64,000 nucleotides of DNA from RYN-230 sp963829725 (GTDB lineage Bacteria > Actinomycetota > Actinomycetes > Streptosporangiales > Streptosporangiaceae): the NCBI GenBank assembly GCA_963829725.1, contig CAWHJW010000014.1, positions 124,001 through 188,000 on the forward strand. Direction: 5' to 3'. The notes beneath the pieces were generated by a model that saw only the letters and a list, made by a program, of their open reading frames with translations, made no database searches and was not told where the DNA came from. The position numbers and the translations under genes are program-made. Shown here one piece after another: positions 32,819 through 41,444 of the stretch. The first letter of the stretch is position 1; each line of letters begins with the position of its first letter.

Positions 32819-33703
32819 CTAGTAGCTGTTGAGCCAGGTCGTGGTGAAGCTGTTGCCGCCGGATAGCGCTCCCGGCGTGGACAGGTTGTAGGTTTGCGTC
32901 GCATCCTGCATGTCGACCGGGAAATGGTTCGGGTAGCTGGAAATGTCCCCGGGCACCCCGCGGTAGGTTTCCGCGGCGTTATTGACGGTCCAGGTTCCGT
33001 AACTGGCGAGCGGCGCGATGCCGATCGAGAAGGCGGGCCGTTCCATGATCCATTCCGCGCTGCTGTCCAGGCACTGGACCGAGCAGCTCGCGTGCTGGGT
33101 GAAGCTATTCAGCGGATGGGTGGCATCGGTCAGGGCCAGGGTGTAGATCGTGCCACGGCGGGACACCGAAGCACTGATCGTGTCACCGGGCTGCACCGAG
33201 GAACCCACCTGGATCGAGTTGCTCGGGTACATCTCCCACCAGGAGAAGTAGGTCGCGACGTCCTGGAAGCACCAGCCGACCGTGCCGTCCTGCTCCACGG
33301 TCTGGCTGGAGAAGCCGTCGAGCCCGACCCACTCCGCGGCCAGGGTGTCCTCGTTGGTGCAGGTGACCGTGGGGGTGGACCAGCTCCCGCTGACGCTGCT
33401 GAACGCGGGCAGGACGTTGGTGGCCTGGTCCACGTAACCGGACCAGTTGTAGCTGCCCGCGGGGGCCGGGCTCCCGGCGCGGTGCTGCTGGCCCGGGTGG
33501 ACCAGCACGGCCAGGGGATGCTGGCCCAGGTACTTGACCAGGGCCGAGCGCGCCTCGGCCAGGAACCGGGCCGACAGGTGATGCGCCGGCTGAGCCGGTG
33601 CCCGGGTCGCGGCCAGGCCCGAGGTCGCGCCGGCGGTCAGCGTCAGGCCACCGGTTAGCACGGCGGCCGAGCCGCAGGCGAGCAAAGTGCGCACTATTCG
33701 CAT
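32819..33703 (-). CDS. G1-family glutamic endopeptidase (eqolisin-like), secreted
   Basis: A 294-residue protein with a signal peptide (MRIVRTLLACGSAAVLTGGL then TLTAGATSGLAAT), a short propeptide-like segment and an eqolisin core. The core has NWSGYVDQATNVLPAFSSVS, GSWSTPTVTC, AAEWVGLDGFSSQTVEQDGT and, late, SSAEWIMERPAF. The Gln of the SQTVEQ region and the Glu of EWIMERP correspond to the Gln/Glu catalytic dyad of family G1, which cleaves proteins at acidic pH outside the cell. The ATG at 33703 was chosen over an upstream extension because the signal peptide begins there. It is followed by a 16-bp hairpin. Confidence 0.9.
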   Translation of the reverse strand: MRIVRTLLACGSAAVLTGGLTLTAGATSGLAATRAPAQPAHHLSARFLAEARSALVKYLGQHPLAVLVHPGQQHRAGSPAPAGSYNWSGYVDQATNVLPAFSSVSGSWSTPTVTCTNEDTLAAEWVGLDGFSSQTVEQDGTVGWCFQDVATYFSWWEMYPSNSIQVGSSVQPGDTISASVSRRGTIYTLALTDATHPLNSFTQHASCSVQCLDSSAEWIMERPAFSIGIAPLASYGTWTVNNAAETYRGVPGDISSYPNHFPVDMQDATQTYNLSTPGALSGGNSFTTTWLNSY

Positions 33704-33944
33704 GCGAAATCCCCAATCCGCCCCACAAGGGGCACTTCTCCGGTGGGCGTGAACTAGCGCCGAAATGACATGCATGTGTGACCGTGAAAGTGAGACGGGG
33801 AAACCGTACTCGCGCAGCCATCAATGCCGCAATGCTCCTGGCGTGATTTTGCCCACGCGGAAATGTCGCGGAGAATATGATGTGGGCGGGCTTATTTCAC
33901 GGCGGCCGCGGCCATCAGCCACGCCCAGCCCACCGCCGGGGGCC

Positions 33945-34337
33945 TCACCGGCGCAGCGGGGCGGGGCGGGCTGCGCTGGCCGGCTCGGTGCCAGCCCGGG
34001 CCGAGCACTCGGGTGCCAGGTTACAGGCGGCCCACGCGGCGAGCTGTTCCAGGACCGGGAGGATCGCGGCCCCCGCATCGGTCAGCGCGTAACTGACCCC
34101 GGGCGGCCTGGTATCCGTGACCGACCGCTCGACCAGCCCTTCGGCGGCCAGTTCGGCCAGCCGGTCGGAGAGCACCGAGTCGGTGATCGTCCCGACCGCG
34201 CGGCGCAGCTCGGAGAAGCCGGCTGGCCCGTGGCTCAGCACGCCCAGGATGACCCCGTTCCACCGCTTCCCGAGCAGTTCGAAAGCGCGCCGCAGCCAGG
34301 TGTCGCAAGTCGGCCCGTGCCGCGGGGTCGCGGTCAT
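33945..34337 (-). CDS. HxlR-family transcriptional regulator
   Basis: A 130-residue HxlR-type winged helix: TCDTWLRRAFELLGKRWNGV, ILGVLSHGPAGFSELRRAVG, TITDSVLSDRLAELAAEGLV and ERSVTDTRPPGVSYALTDAG. One conserved Cys near the N-terminus (PTCDTW) is shared with redox-sensing members such as HypR and QorR. It diverges from an azoreductase-type quinone reductase gene, the classic target of HxlR quinone/thiol-stress sensors. The 132-bp gap contains a 17-bp-period direct repeat. Confidence 0.92.
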   Translation of the reverse strand: MTATPRHGPTCDTWLRRAFELLGKRWNGVILGVLSHGPAGFSELRRAVGTITDSVLSDRLAELAAEGLVERSVTDTRPPGVSYALTDAGAAILPVLEQLAAWAACNLAPECSARAGTEPASAARPAPLRR

Positions 34338-34381
34338 GCCCCCAAGTATAGTCCGGGCTTGCCGAAAGCGGGTTGCTTGCT

Positions 34382-34414
34382 TTTTCCTAGCACTTGTGTT
34401 TTCCTAGCACATGT
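34382..34414. promoter_or_regulatory. Direct repeats in the HxlR/azoreductase promoter gap
   Basis: TTTTCCTAGCACTTGT at 34382-34397 and TTTTCCTAGCACATGT at 34399-34414 differ in one base and are offset by 17 bp. They lie between the divergent hxlR and azoreductase starts. The pyrimidine-rich, low-GC character stands out in this genome. They are probable binding sites for the HxlR protein. Confidence 0.6.
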
Positions 34415-34469
34415 CTTGCAGCAAGCAGCACGTTACCCCCGGCCCCCTAACCACCAGGGAGGATCCCCG

Positions 34470-35129
34470 ATGTCCCTTTTCCGTATCGACGCCAGCATCC
34501 GGGCCCAGGGCTGGCACAGCCGGGCCATCGCCGACATCGTGGAACAGGAATGGCGCACCGGCCGCCCGGATGAAGCGGTTACCCGGCGCCTGATCGGGCT
34601 GGAGCCGGTTCCGGCGACCGCGTGGGCCGACGCCGTGTCCGCTAGGGGCGTCCCAGCTGAGGAGCGAAGCCCAGGGCAGCGCGACGCGGTCGCACTGGCC
34701 GCCACGCTGGCCGGTGAACTCGTGGCGGCGGACGCCCTGCTGTTCGCCGTGCCGCTCTACAACTTCGGGGTGTCCCAGCACTTCAAGGCCTGGGTCAACA
34801 TGGTGATCACCAATCCGCAGATGGCCAGCGGGACCGAGGCCATCCTGGCGGGGCGGCCTGCCGTGCTGGTGACCGTGCGCGGGGGCGCATACGGAGCGGG
34901 GACGCCGCGGGAAGGCTGGGACCATGCCACCGGCTGGATGCGCCGCATCCTGGCCGACGTGTGGCAACTCGACCTCCGGGTGGTCGAGGCGGAATTCACC
35001 CTGGTGGGTGTGAACCCCGCCCTCGACCAGTTCCGGGACCTGGCGGACCAGATGCGCGTCCGGGCCGAGGAGCAGGCGCGGGAGTATGGGCGCGCCCTCG
35101 GTGCCGCCCGCGCCGCCGTCTGGGCCTGA
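34470..35129 (+). CDS. azoR: FMN-dependent NADH-azoreductase/quinone reductase
   Basis: A 219-residue flavodoxin-fold protein: MSLFRIDASIRAQGWHSRAI with the phosphate-binding SIRAQGWHSR loop, LVAADALLFAVPLYNFGVSQ then HFKAWVNMVI (the PLYNF FMN motif), RPAVLVTVRGGAYGAGTPRE and RILADVWQLDLRVVEAEF. The family reduces quinones and azo dyes with NADH in the cytosol. The ATG at 34470 follows AGGGAGG. The divergent HxlR regulator and the repeats between them fit a quinone- or electrophile-inducible unit. Confidence 0.9.
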   Translation: MSLFRIDASIRAQGWHSRAIADIVEQEWRTGRPDEAVTRRLIGLEPVPATAWADAVSARGVPAEERSPGQRDAVALAATLAGELVAADALLFAVPLYNFGVSQHFKAWVNMVITNPQMASGTEAILAGRPAVLVTVRGGAYGAGTPREGWDHATGWMRRILADVWQLDLRVVEAEFTLVGVNPALDQFRDLADQMRVRAEEQAREYGRALGAARAAVWA

Positions 35130-35206
35130 GTGCCGCACCCGGCTCGCTGAGCGTGCCCCGGCCAGACTGGGGCCGGCCCGCTGCGGGCCGCCTCCCGGGC
35201 CGGCGC

Positions 35207-36265
35207 TCAGCGGCTAGCCCAGCGGATCGTGAACTGCTCGAGGGTGTAGCCGAAGGCATTGACCGTCGGCTGCACGAAGTTGTCGCGGATGATCCGAGCG
35301 GACTGGGCTTCCGTGCTCGCGACCAGCGGCCGGGTGATCTGGGGCGAATGAACGGCCTTATAGAACGCGATCTGCTGGGCCTGCGCGTAGAGCACCGATT
35401 CCGCGAACTGGGGCCTGAGCAGTACCCCGCAGCCGAGCCCCGGGTAGGTCCAGCTGTGCTGGGTGGCGATCGGACGGGACGGGATGTTGTCGATCACGAT
35501 GTCGTGAGCGGACTGCGGAAGCTGGGGCGGCGGGAGCGTCATCATGACCGACACCCGGCCGGCCTGGCCGCCCTGGGGTGCCCGGAGCACCTGCAGCTGG
35601 TAATGGCCGGTGGCCGGCGCCCACCAGGATGCCCCCGGGTTCAGGTCCACCGTGGCTGAGGCGTGGCCCACCGCGTAGAACGTGCTGGCGTACCAGCACG
35701 GCCAGATGCCCAGGCTCTTCGAGACCTTGTGGGTGAACACGAAGTCGAAGTTCGCCTGGCCCAGGGCCGGGCGCGAGATCCCCTCGATCTTCTGCAGGAC
35801 CCACGGGCCCAGGTCGGCGTTGCTCGTGGTGCCGGTAGTGACCCCTTGCCACGGCCAGCCGAACCGCACACTCGGCAGGTGCACGTTGATGCCCACGATG
35901 TGCAGGGCCGCGGACAGCGTGGCCAGCAGCACTGAGGCGATCGCCCGCCGGAAGATCAGCACGGTGACCGCCGCCACGGCCGCCCACTTCACCATCTGCG
36001 GGATTCGGCGGCGCCGCCGCGGGGGCCCGCCCGGGTAGCCCCCGGGCCAGGCCGGCCCGCCGCCCTGCCCGGCACCGGGGCCGGCACCGGCGGCCGGCGG
36101 CCTCGGCTGGTCCAGGACCGGCTGTGGCGGACCCGGCGGCCACGGTCCAGCGGTGGCCGTATGGCTGGGCGGGCCCGCGAGCGCGGGCGCCTGCACCCAG
36201 GCCTGGGTTAGCGAGCCGCGCCTGCCCATGGCCAGGGCGCCCAGGGCAAGTATGAAGCGGAACAT
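35207..36265 (-). CDS. Membrane protein with Pro/Gly-rich N-terminus, envelope operon gene 3
   Basis: A 352-residue protein. Residues 1-15 are hydrophobic (MFRFILALGALAMG), then comes a Pro/Gly-rich low-complexity stretch to about residue 85, a basic RRRRR patch, a strong transmembrane segment (MVKWAAVAAVTVLIFRRAIA, about 90-125) and an extracytoplasmic domain of about 220 residues rich in Trp and aromatic pairs (WQGVTTGTTSNADLGPWVLQ, FDFVFTHKVSKSLGIWPCWY, GHYQLQVLRAPQGGQAGRVS, FAESVLYAQAQQIAFYKAVH). I do not recognise the family. The ATG at 36265 follows AGGAAGGTGA and lies 30 bp after the cell-wall-hydrolase gene, so it belongs to the same operon. Confidence 0.75.
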   Translation of the reverse strand: MFRFILALGALAMGRRGSLTQAWVQAPALAGPPSHTATAGPWPPGPPQPVLDQPRPPAAGAGPGAGQGGGPAWPGGYPGGPPRRRRRIPQMVKWAAVAAVTVLIFRRAIASVLLATLSAALHIVGINVHLPSVRFGWPWQGVTTGTTSNADLGPWVLQKIEGISRPALGQANFDFVFTHKVSKSLGIWPCWYASTFYAVGHASATVDLNPGASWWAPATGHYQLQVLRAPQGGQAGRVSVMMTLPPPQLPQSAHDIVIDNIPSRPIATQHSWTYPGLGCGVLLRPQFAESVLYAQAQQIAFYKAVHSPQITRPLVASTEAQSARIIRDNFVQPTVNAFGYTLEQFTIRWASR

Positions 36266-36294
36266 GAGGTCACCTTCCTGCTGTGCGGGCCGGG

Positions 36295-39200
36295 TCAGGC
36301 CGTCGCCGGGTAACGAAGGCCGAGCACGATGGGCAGGGCGCCGAACGGCCGGCGGAACCGCCCGCCGGGCTTATCTGGCGCTGGGGCGTCGGGGATCCTG
36401 GGCCAGCGCATGTGCTGGTGCTGTGCGGTCAGGCCGGCCACTGAATAGGGGAACTCCATGGCTGAGGTGTTGTGGCTCGTGAGGAGCTGGCCCCACCGGA
36501 AGGCCGCAAACACATTGGCCAGGTCAGCGATGGACAGGCAGACCCGGGCGGTCAGGTCGATCCCGTACACCGAATCGGCCAGGTGCAGCAGGTCGTCGGC
36601 GCACTGCCGCAGCCCGGCCGACCGGGTGAGGTACACCGTCCCGTCCGCGTTGACGGTGCCGAGCTTCTCGCCGTGCACGGCGGAGTAGCCCGGCCTGGCC
36701 TGGCACTGCATCCAGTCGCACGCGGCCAGTAGCTTCCAGCTGATCCCGATCTGGTTGGCCACGTCGCGATACAGCAGCTCGTCCCGTATCAGGGGTGCCT
36801 TGGCCGTCGTGATGAACGCGTTCCGCACCGACGGTGGGATATCCGGCCGGTAGAGCCGGGCGGTGGCGACCCTGGCCTGCGCCCGCGCGGTACCTGACGT
36901 GCCGCCCCTGGCCTGCCCCGGCGAGGTACCTGTCGTGGCGGCGCGGGTGGTTCTGGTCGGCCTCGCGGACCGGGACCTGGCCTGGTGGCCCGCTGGCTGC
37001 TGGAGGTCGGCTAGGCGGTCCTCCACCGCGCGTGAGACACCCGGCCGGTCGCTGGCGGGCGGCCTGCTGGCGGGCGGGCTGCTGGCGGGCCGGATGATGG
37101 CGGGCGGGACCGGACCGCCCTGCAGGTCGGCGAGTCGGTCCTCGGCCGCCCGGGAGATTGCGGGACGGCTGGCGGCGGGCGTGGGGGACGCGGACTTGCT
37201 GCCGGCCGCCTTACTGGCAGCCGGGCTACCGGCCGGCCGGGCAGTCGGCCGCGATAGCGGCAGCTGCGCTGCGGTCAACTCGATGCCGGTGGGGGAGTGC
37301 GCCGCCCGGCCCGCCATCTCGGCCGTTGCCCCGGCGATCCAGTCGGCGCGGGTGGTCGCCTGCGCCGGGATCCCGCTGGCCCGTCCGGCTGGCGCCGGGC
37401 GGGCGATCCCGGGGATGGCGGCCAGGCCGGACGCGGAATCCGCCGGTGCCGTCGCGCCCGGGCTGGCCGTAGGTGAGGCCGTGGCCCGGCCGGCCGGCGG
37501 AGACGTGGAGGCCTGGGCCGCTGATGTTGAGGTCCTGCCCTCGGCCGCTGATGGGGATCGCGTGGCATGGGCAGCGGGCAACGGCGCCGTGGCCTGCGGT
37601 GCCGTCGGGGTGGCAGTGACCTTCGGCGCGGCCGGGGTGGCAGTGACCTTCGGTGTGACCGGGGGGACAGTGATCCGCGGTGCGGTCGGGGTGGCAGTGA
37701 TCTTCGGTGTGACCGGGGGGACAGTGATCCGCGGTGCGACCGGGGTGGCAGTGATCTGCGGCGCCGCGAGCGTGCCGGTGGGGTCGGATGCGACTGGGGT
37801 GGCGGTGGCCCGAGGCGTGGCCGGGCTGACGCTGGGGTCCGGCGCGGACGGCGCCACCGTGGCCTGCCGCGCGGATGGCCTGGTGGTAGCGGGCGTGGTG
37901 GCGTGCGGGTTTGACGCGGCGGGCGCCGGGGCCGCCGCCCGGCCGTCCCCGCCGGAAACGGCGGAGCCAGGCCAGGCGGCTCCCGGGATCTCGGCGGCCA
38001 GGGCCGAGCCGGCAGCCCGGGCCGCCGGGGCGGCGCTCAGCGATGGACCGGACGCAACGCCGGCGTCATAGCGGTACAGGTTGTACTGCCGCATCAGCCC
38101 GATGAGCGTCGCACCATAGCTGGGATCGGTGGCGTAGACCCCGGTCAGTGCAGCCGCGAAGGCGTTCGGCGACCGCCGGGCCGCCATCGCCCGCGTGTAG
38201 TAACCGCTCGCGGCCAGCAGCTTCCCGTGATCATCGATGCTCTGCGCCACGCTGTGGTACACGCGGAACGCCGCCGTCTGGCTGACCCACTGGCCGTTCA
38301 GGTACTCCTGCGTCGGCAGATCATCGCTGCCGGCCGGCCCCGTGCCCTTGATGCCGAACAAGTTGTTGTCCTTGGCGGCCAGGCTGCTCTGGCCCCAGCC
38401 GGACTCCTCGATGGCCTGGGCGATAGTGACCGCCGCCGGGACACCGTACTTGTGCTGGGCGGCGATGGCCCCCGGGGCCACCGTGCTGATGAACGCCTGC
38501 TTTGTGGCGGCGTCGTAGGCCGCCGGAACCGCGGCCTCCGGCTGGTGCCGGCGGTACGGCGCCTGGGGGGCCGCCGCGCCTGGCTGCGCTGCGGCCTGCA
38601 CTCCGGGAATCCGGGCCAGGCTGCGGGCGTGCGCGGCCTCGGCCGCTGCCGCCCGCTTCGGCGACGGCGCTCCGTCCTGGGCGGGCCGGGGAGCGGGCAC
38701 CCGCGTCCCCGGGATGGCGGCGGTCCCCGGCCCGCTGGCCGCCTGCGTCTCAGCGGCCCGGCGCTCCTGGCTGCCGGGGATGGCGGCCAGCTGGAGCACG
38801 GTGCCCGCGGGAGTCCCGCTGCCTGGCCGGCCTGCCGGGCCGGCCCGGAACCGGACGTCCGGGCGGCATCCGGCTGCGCCGCCGTCCCCCCGCCGGAGGC
38901 CGCGGCCGGCGGCCCGGCCGCGGTGAGTGCGCCGTTGTTGACGAAGCCGGCCACGCCCTGCGCGGCGAGCGAGCCGGGGTACTGGTGGGCGTTGACCGAG
39001 AAGTTCGGCAGTGAGTCGCCGCCGATCGTGTGCAGGACTCCGCCCGAATACCCGGTGACCACCTCGACGTGCTGGTCGAACAGCACCCAGTCGCCCGGCA
39101 TCGGCTGGTAGCCGTCGCCCAGCGGATGCCAGCGCTGGTGCGTCTCGGCGTCCTGCAGGACCGACGTGATGCCGGGTGACGCCGGGTTGGGGTCGACCCG

Positions 39201-39647
39201 GGCGTCGACCCAGGTGTGCGCCGGCCAGGGATAGGAGCTGCCGCCGGTCACCCAGCTCTGCCCGCCGACCACCTGGGCGGCCAGTTCGAGGGTCATGCTG
39301 GCGAACGCGGCACACGACGGCCCATGATCGGCGCCGTCCGGGCTGTCGTTCTGCCAGATGATCGCCTCCATCTCAGCGGGGGTCTTGTCCTTCGCCATCT
39401 GGAGGTAGTAGCTGGCCACCTTGACGATGGCCGACCGCAAGGCCGAGTCATCCGCGGGTGCCCGCTGCGCCTGCCGCACAGTGTGCCCCAGGGCGAGCAG
39501 GCTGATCGGCAGGCTGGACGGCGATGTGATGTCTGCGGTCGCTCTGGGGGCAAAGGAGAACCCGGTTACCGCGCCGCCGGCGCCCAGGCTGACGACCGCT
39601 GTTGCCTGCTGCCACCACGGCTTGCCGGCGGAAGGCAACCAGCCCAC
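36295..39647 (-). pseudogene. Giant secreted cell-wall hydrolase (CHAP + glucosaminidase + repeats), frameshifted
   Basis: Two overlapping frames make one protein of about 1,115 residues. The first (from GTG 39647 or, better spaced from GGAGG, TTG 39638) carries a CHAP-like amidase: DHGPSCAAFASMTLELAAQV with the Cys, then MPGDWVLFDQHVEVVTGYSG with the His. Near 38815-38845 the frame must change by one base; the second frame continues with a FlgJ/GH73-like glucosaminidase (AFISTVAPGAIAAQHKYGVP, AVTIAQAIEESGWGQSSLAA, NNLFGIKGTGPAG). A long Pro/Thr/Ala-rich repeat stalk follows (36,900-38,050), then a C-terminal helical domain (ANQIGISWKLLAACDWMQCQ, LRQCADDLLHLADSVYGIDL). It would cut peptidoglycan from outside. 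The frameshift may be real, programmed or an assembly error. Confidence 0.75.
37607..37767. repeat. Coding minisatellite, 54-bp period
   Basis: Inside the hydrolase gene a 54-bp unit repeats at 37634-37687 and 37688-37741 with few differences, and half-units (27 bp) flank it on both sides. On the minus strand it encodes alternating nine-residue blocks ITATPVAPR and ITVPPVTPK. It forms part of a Pro/Thr-rich stalk that probably spans or binds the cell wall. Confidence 0.75.
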
Positions 39648-39695
39648 CTCCTTCCTGAGTGCACGATGAAATAGAGTCGGCGGCGCGGACTCGGG

Positions 39696-40781
39696 TCAGG
39701 ACGCGAGACCGGCGAGCGGCAGGTGCTGAAGAATGGCGCGAACCTGCGGGCTGCCAGGATTATCCGCATTCCCAAAAAGCACGGCGGCGTCCGCCGCGGC
39801 CGAGGCTGGGGCACCGACCATCCACTTGCGGAAGATGTCGGCCACCAGGGCAGCCTGCCCGGCCGTGCTGGTCACCGGCCGGGCGCAGACGTCCGGGAAC
39901 CCCTGCCGGGCGCTGAGCGCCGCCGAGCCCGTGTAACGGGCGCAGTTGGCCGCGGAACTCTCCAGCCCGGGCTGGACGTCCGGGTCCCCATTGGCGCCGG
40001 TGAGCGTCGCACCGCCCACGATGTCGTTGATGGCACGGGCCGCGACCTGCAGGCTGTCCACCGGGTTGGTCGGATCGTAGGGGTGGTGCAGGTTCAGGTT
40101 GGCCGCCACCTCGCCGCCCTGGGCGGGCGCGATCGGTTCCAGGCCGACCCGCCCGGTCCTCCGGTCCGCGAAGCTGGCGTTGCCGCCGCTGGTGAGCAGT
40201 GCGAAGACCCACAGGACCTGGCGGGTGGACTTGGCGCAGGCGAAGTTCACCTGCCCCGGCTCGGACTTGACGTCCGGGTTCCGGCAGGCCGCGCCGATCT
40301 GGCCCTGCATCCGGGAGACGCTGGCCGGCCAGCTGGCTCGGCCACCCGCCAGGGCCACTACCAGGATGGTGACCAGGGCCGCGGCGGCGAAGGCGCCGAT
40401 CGCGGCCATGACACCCCGTGGCAGCTTCCTGCGGTCAGCCGTGCTCCGGCCGGAATTCATCAGCACCGTGGTGCGGTCTTCTGCGGAATGCACCGGGCAC
40501 TCCGGGTCAGCTGCCTCGTAATCGAACGCCTCCCGGGGAGCCGGGAATGGCGCCCAGCTAGACCCGGGTTCCCTTTCTGGCTCGCCGTGATCCGCGCCGC
40601 ACTGGCACGCGCCACGGAAATAGGCCGGGCTCTCTTCGGCTGTGCGCACCGCACGGGCGAATTCGCGTTCCAGGGATACGCGGGCGGCGGCAACGTCCCG
40701 CTCTATGTCCGCGGTGGTCTTCCTGAGGTCGGCGAGGCGCTCGCTGTTCAGCCGGATAATGCGCTCGAAGTCCGTGCTCAT
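39696..40781 (-). CDS. Coiled-coil, single-TM protein with exported domain, envelope operon gene 1
   Basis: A 361-residue protein. The N-terminus is a cytoplasmic coiled coil (FERIIRLNSERLADLRKTTA, DIERDVAAARVSLEREFARA), followed by a Cys/His-bearing segment (GACQCGADHGEPE, DPECPVHSA) that could bind zinc, a basic RKLPRG, one transmembrane helix (MAAIGAFAAAALVTILVVAL, about 125-145) and an outside domain of about 210 residues with several Cys (AACRNPDVK, NFACAKSTRQV, AANCARYTG, FPDVCARPV). ATG 40781 has a GGAGGTGAC ribosome-binding site. It precedes the cell-wall hydrolase by 48 bp. The family is unknown; a cell-envelope complex is inferred. Confidence 0.78.
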   Translation of the reverse strand: MSTDFERIIRLNSERLADLRKTTADIERDVAAARVSLEREFARAVRTAEESPAYFRGACQCGADHGEPEREPGSSWAPFPAPREAFDYEAADPECPVHSAEDRTTVLMNSGRSTADRRKLPRGVMAAIGAFAAAALVTILVVALAGGRASWPASVSRMQGQIGAACRNPDVKSEPGQVNFACAKSTRQVLWVFALLTSGGNASFADRRTGRVGLEPIAPAQGGEVAANLNLHHPYDPTNPVDSLQVAARAINDIVGGATLTGANGDPDVQPGLESSAANCARYTGSAALSARQGFPDVCARPVTSTAGQAALVADIFRKWMVGAPASAAADAAVLFGNADNPGSPQVRAILQHLPLAGLAS

Positions 40782-41022
40782 GGTGTCACCTCCAGCGATG
40801 GGTCTGCGTCAGGCATGTCCAGTGCTTAAGGGCTGGTCATGGATCCGCCACTGGAGACCTGGTGAGCAGACGCGGCTGTGAGGTAGCCCATGCCAGGTCA
40901 TCCGGAAGCAGGTCGGCCCCGTGTGGGGGAAGCCGGACGGCGCGAGTCCCGGACCTGCCGCTGCAGGATGGGGACCCGGCCGTGGACCGGCAGCACGAGT
41001 GACCTCTGGCATGTCGGCTATT

Positions 41023-41077
41023 AGAACACAGATTCGAGTCAACTGTGAAGCGAGATAACCTAAGAACATGTGTTCGA
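41023..41077. promoter_or_regulatory. Two LexA/SOS-like boxes 40 bp apart
   Basis: AGAACACAGATTCGA at 41023-41037 and AGAACATGTGTTCGA at 41063-41077 share the pattern AGAAC-N5-TTCGA. The actinobacterial SOS box is TCGAAC-N4-GTTCGA; the second site matches ten of twelve fixed positions (AAGAAC, GTTCGA) and the first also ten (TAGAAC, ATTCGA). Their 40-bp offset is close to four helical turns, so two bound dimers would face the same side. They lie 240 bp upstream of the minus-strand envelope operon and upstream of the transposase remnant. Confidence 0.55.
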
Positions 41078-41407
41078 AAACTGGCGAGCCAGTGCGCATC
41101 TGGTCAGTGACCTGGGAAGAGTACGAGCCGGCGATCATCCCGCCAGCCGCCCGGCGGCCGCGATGCGCGGGCCAGGCTTCAGGATGCAGCCGGCCCAGGG
41201 CGCGGGCAAGGGACTCCTGGCAGGCAACCGGCCACGACTTCGTCCCCTCCGGCATCGCCCTGGCCTCCGGGTAGGAGGCGGCCCGCCCGGTGGGGGCGGA
41301 TTGAGGCCGACGATACGGGCGGGTGCCGACACACCGCCGCGGGCCCCCAGGACCGGTGTGCGACACGAATGTAGGGATCCGGCGTTCGGGCTGATTGTGA
41401 TGGCGGG

Positions 41408-41432
41408 TCTGGTTGTAACGGTTACAACCAGA
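41408..41432. repeat. 25-bp palindrome at the left end of the IS remnant
   Basis: TCTGGTTGTAAC at 41408-41419 and GTTACAACCAGA at 41421-41432 are perfect complements around a single G. The motif CAACCAGAC, one arm of it, recurs at the right end of both transposase remnants (around 42578 and 43285), so this is probably the insertion element's terminal region. It precedes GAGGAG and the ATG at 41445. Confidence 0.65.
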
Positions 41433-41444
41433 CGAGGAGTGCTC

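Larger units (their letters stand above)
40782..41444. other. Regulatory intergenic region between envelope operon and IS debris
   Basis: This 660-bp stretch has no convincing gene. It holds two LexA-like boxes (41023-41077) and a 25-bp palindrome (41408-41432). It is distinctly less GC-rich at 41015-41085 than the neighbouring genes. Confidence 0.5.

Noticed and set aside
36295..39647. Programmed ribosomal frameshifting as the explanation for the two-frame hydrolase
   Set aside because: No clear slippery heptamer with a downstream structure could be defined, and single-base frameshifts are frequent in this window, so error or decay is more likely. It is kept only as a question in the findings.
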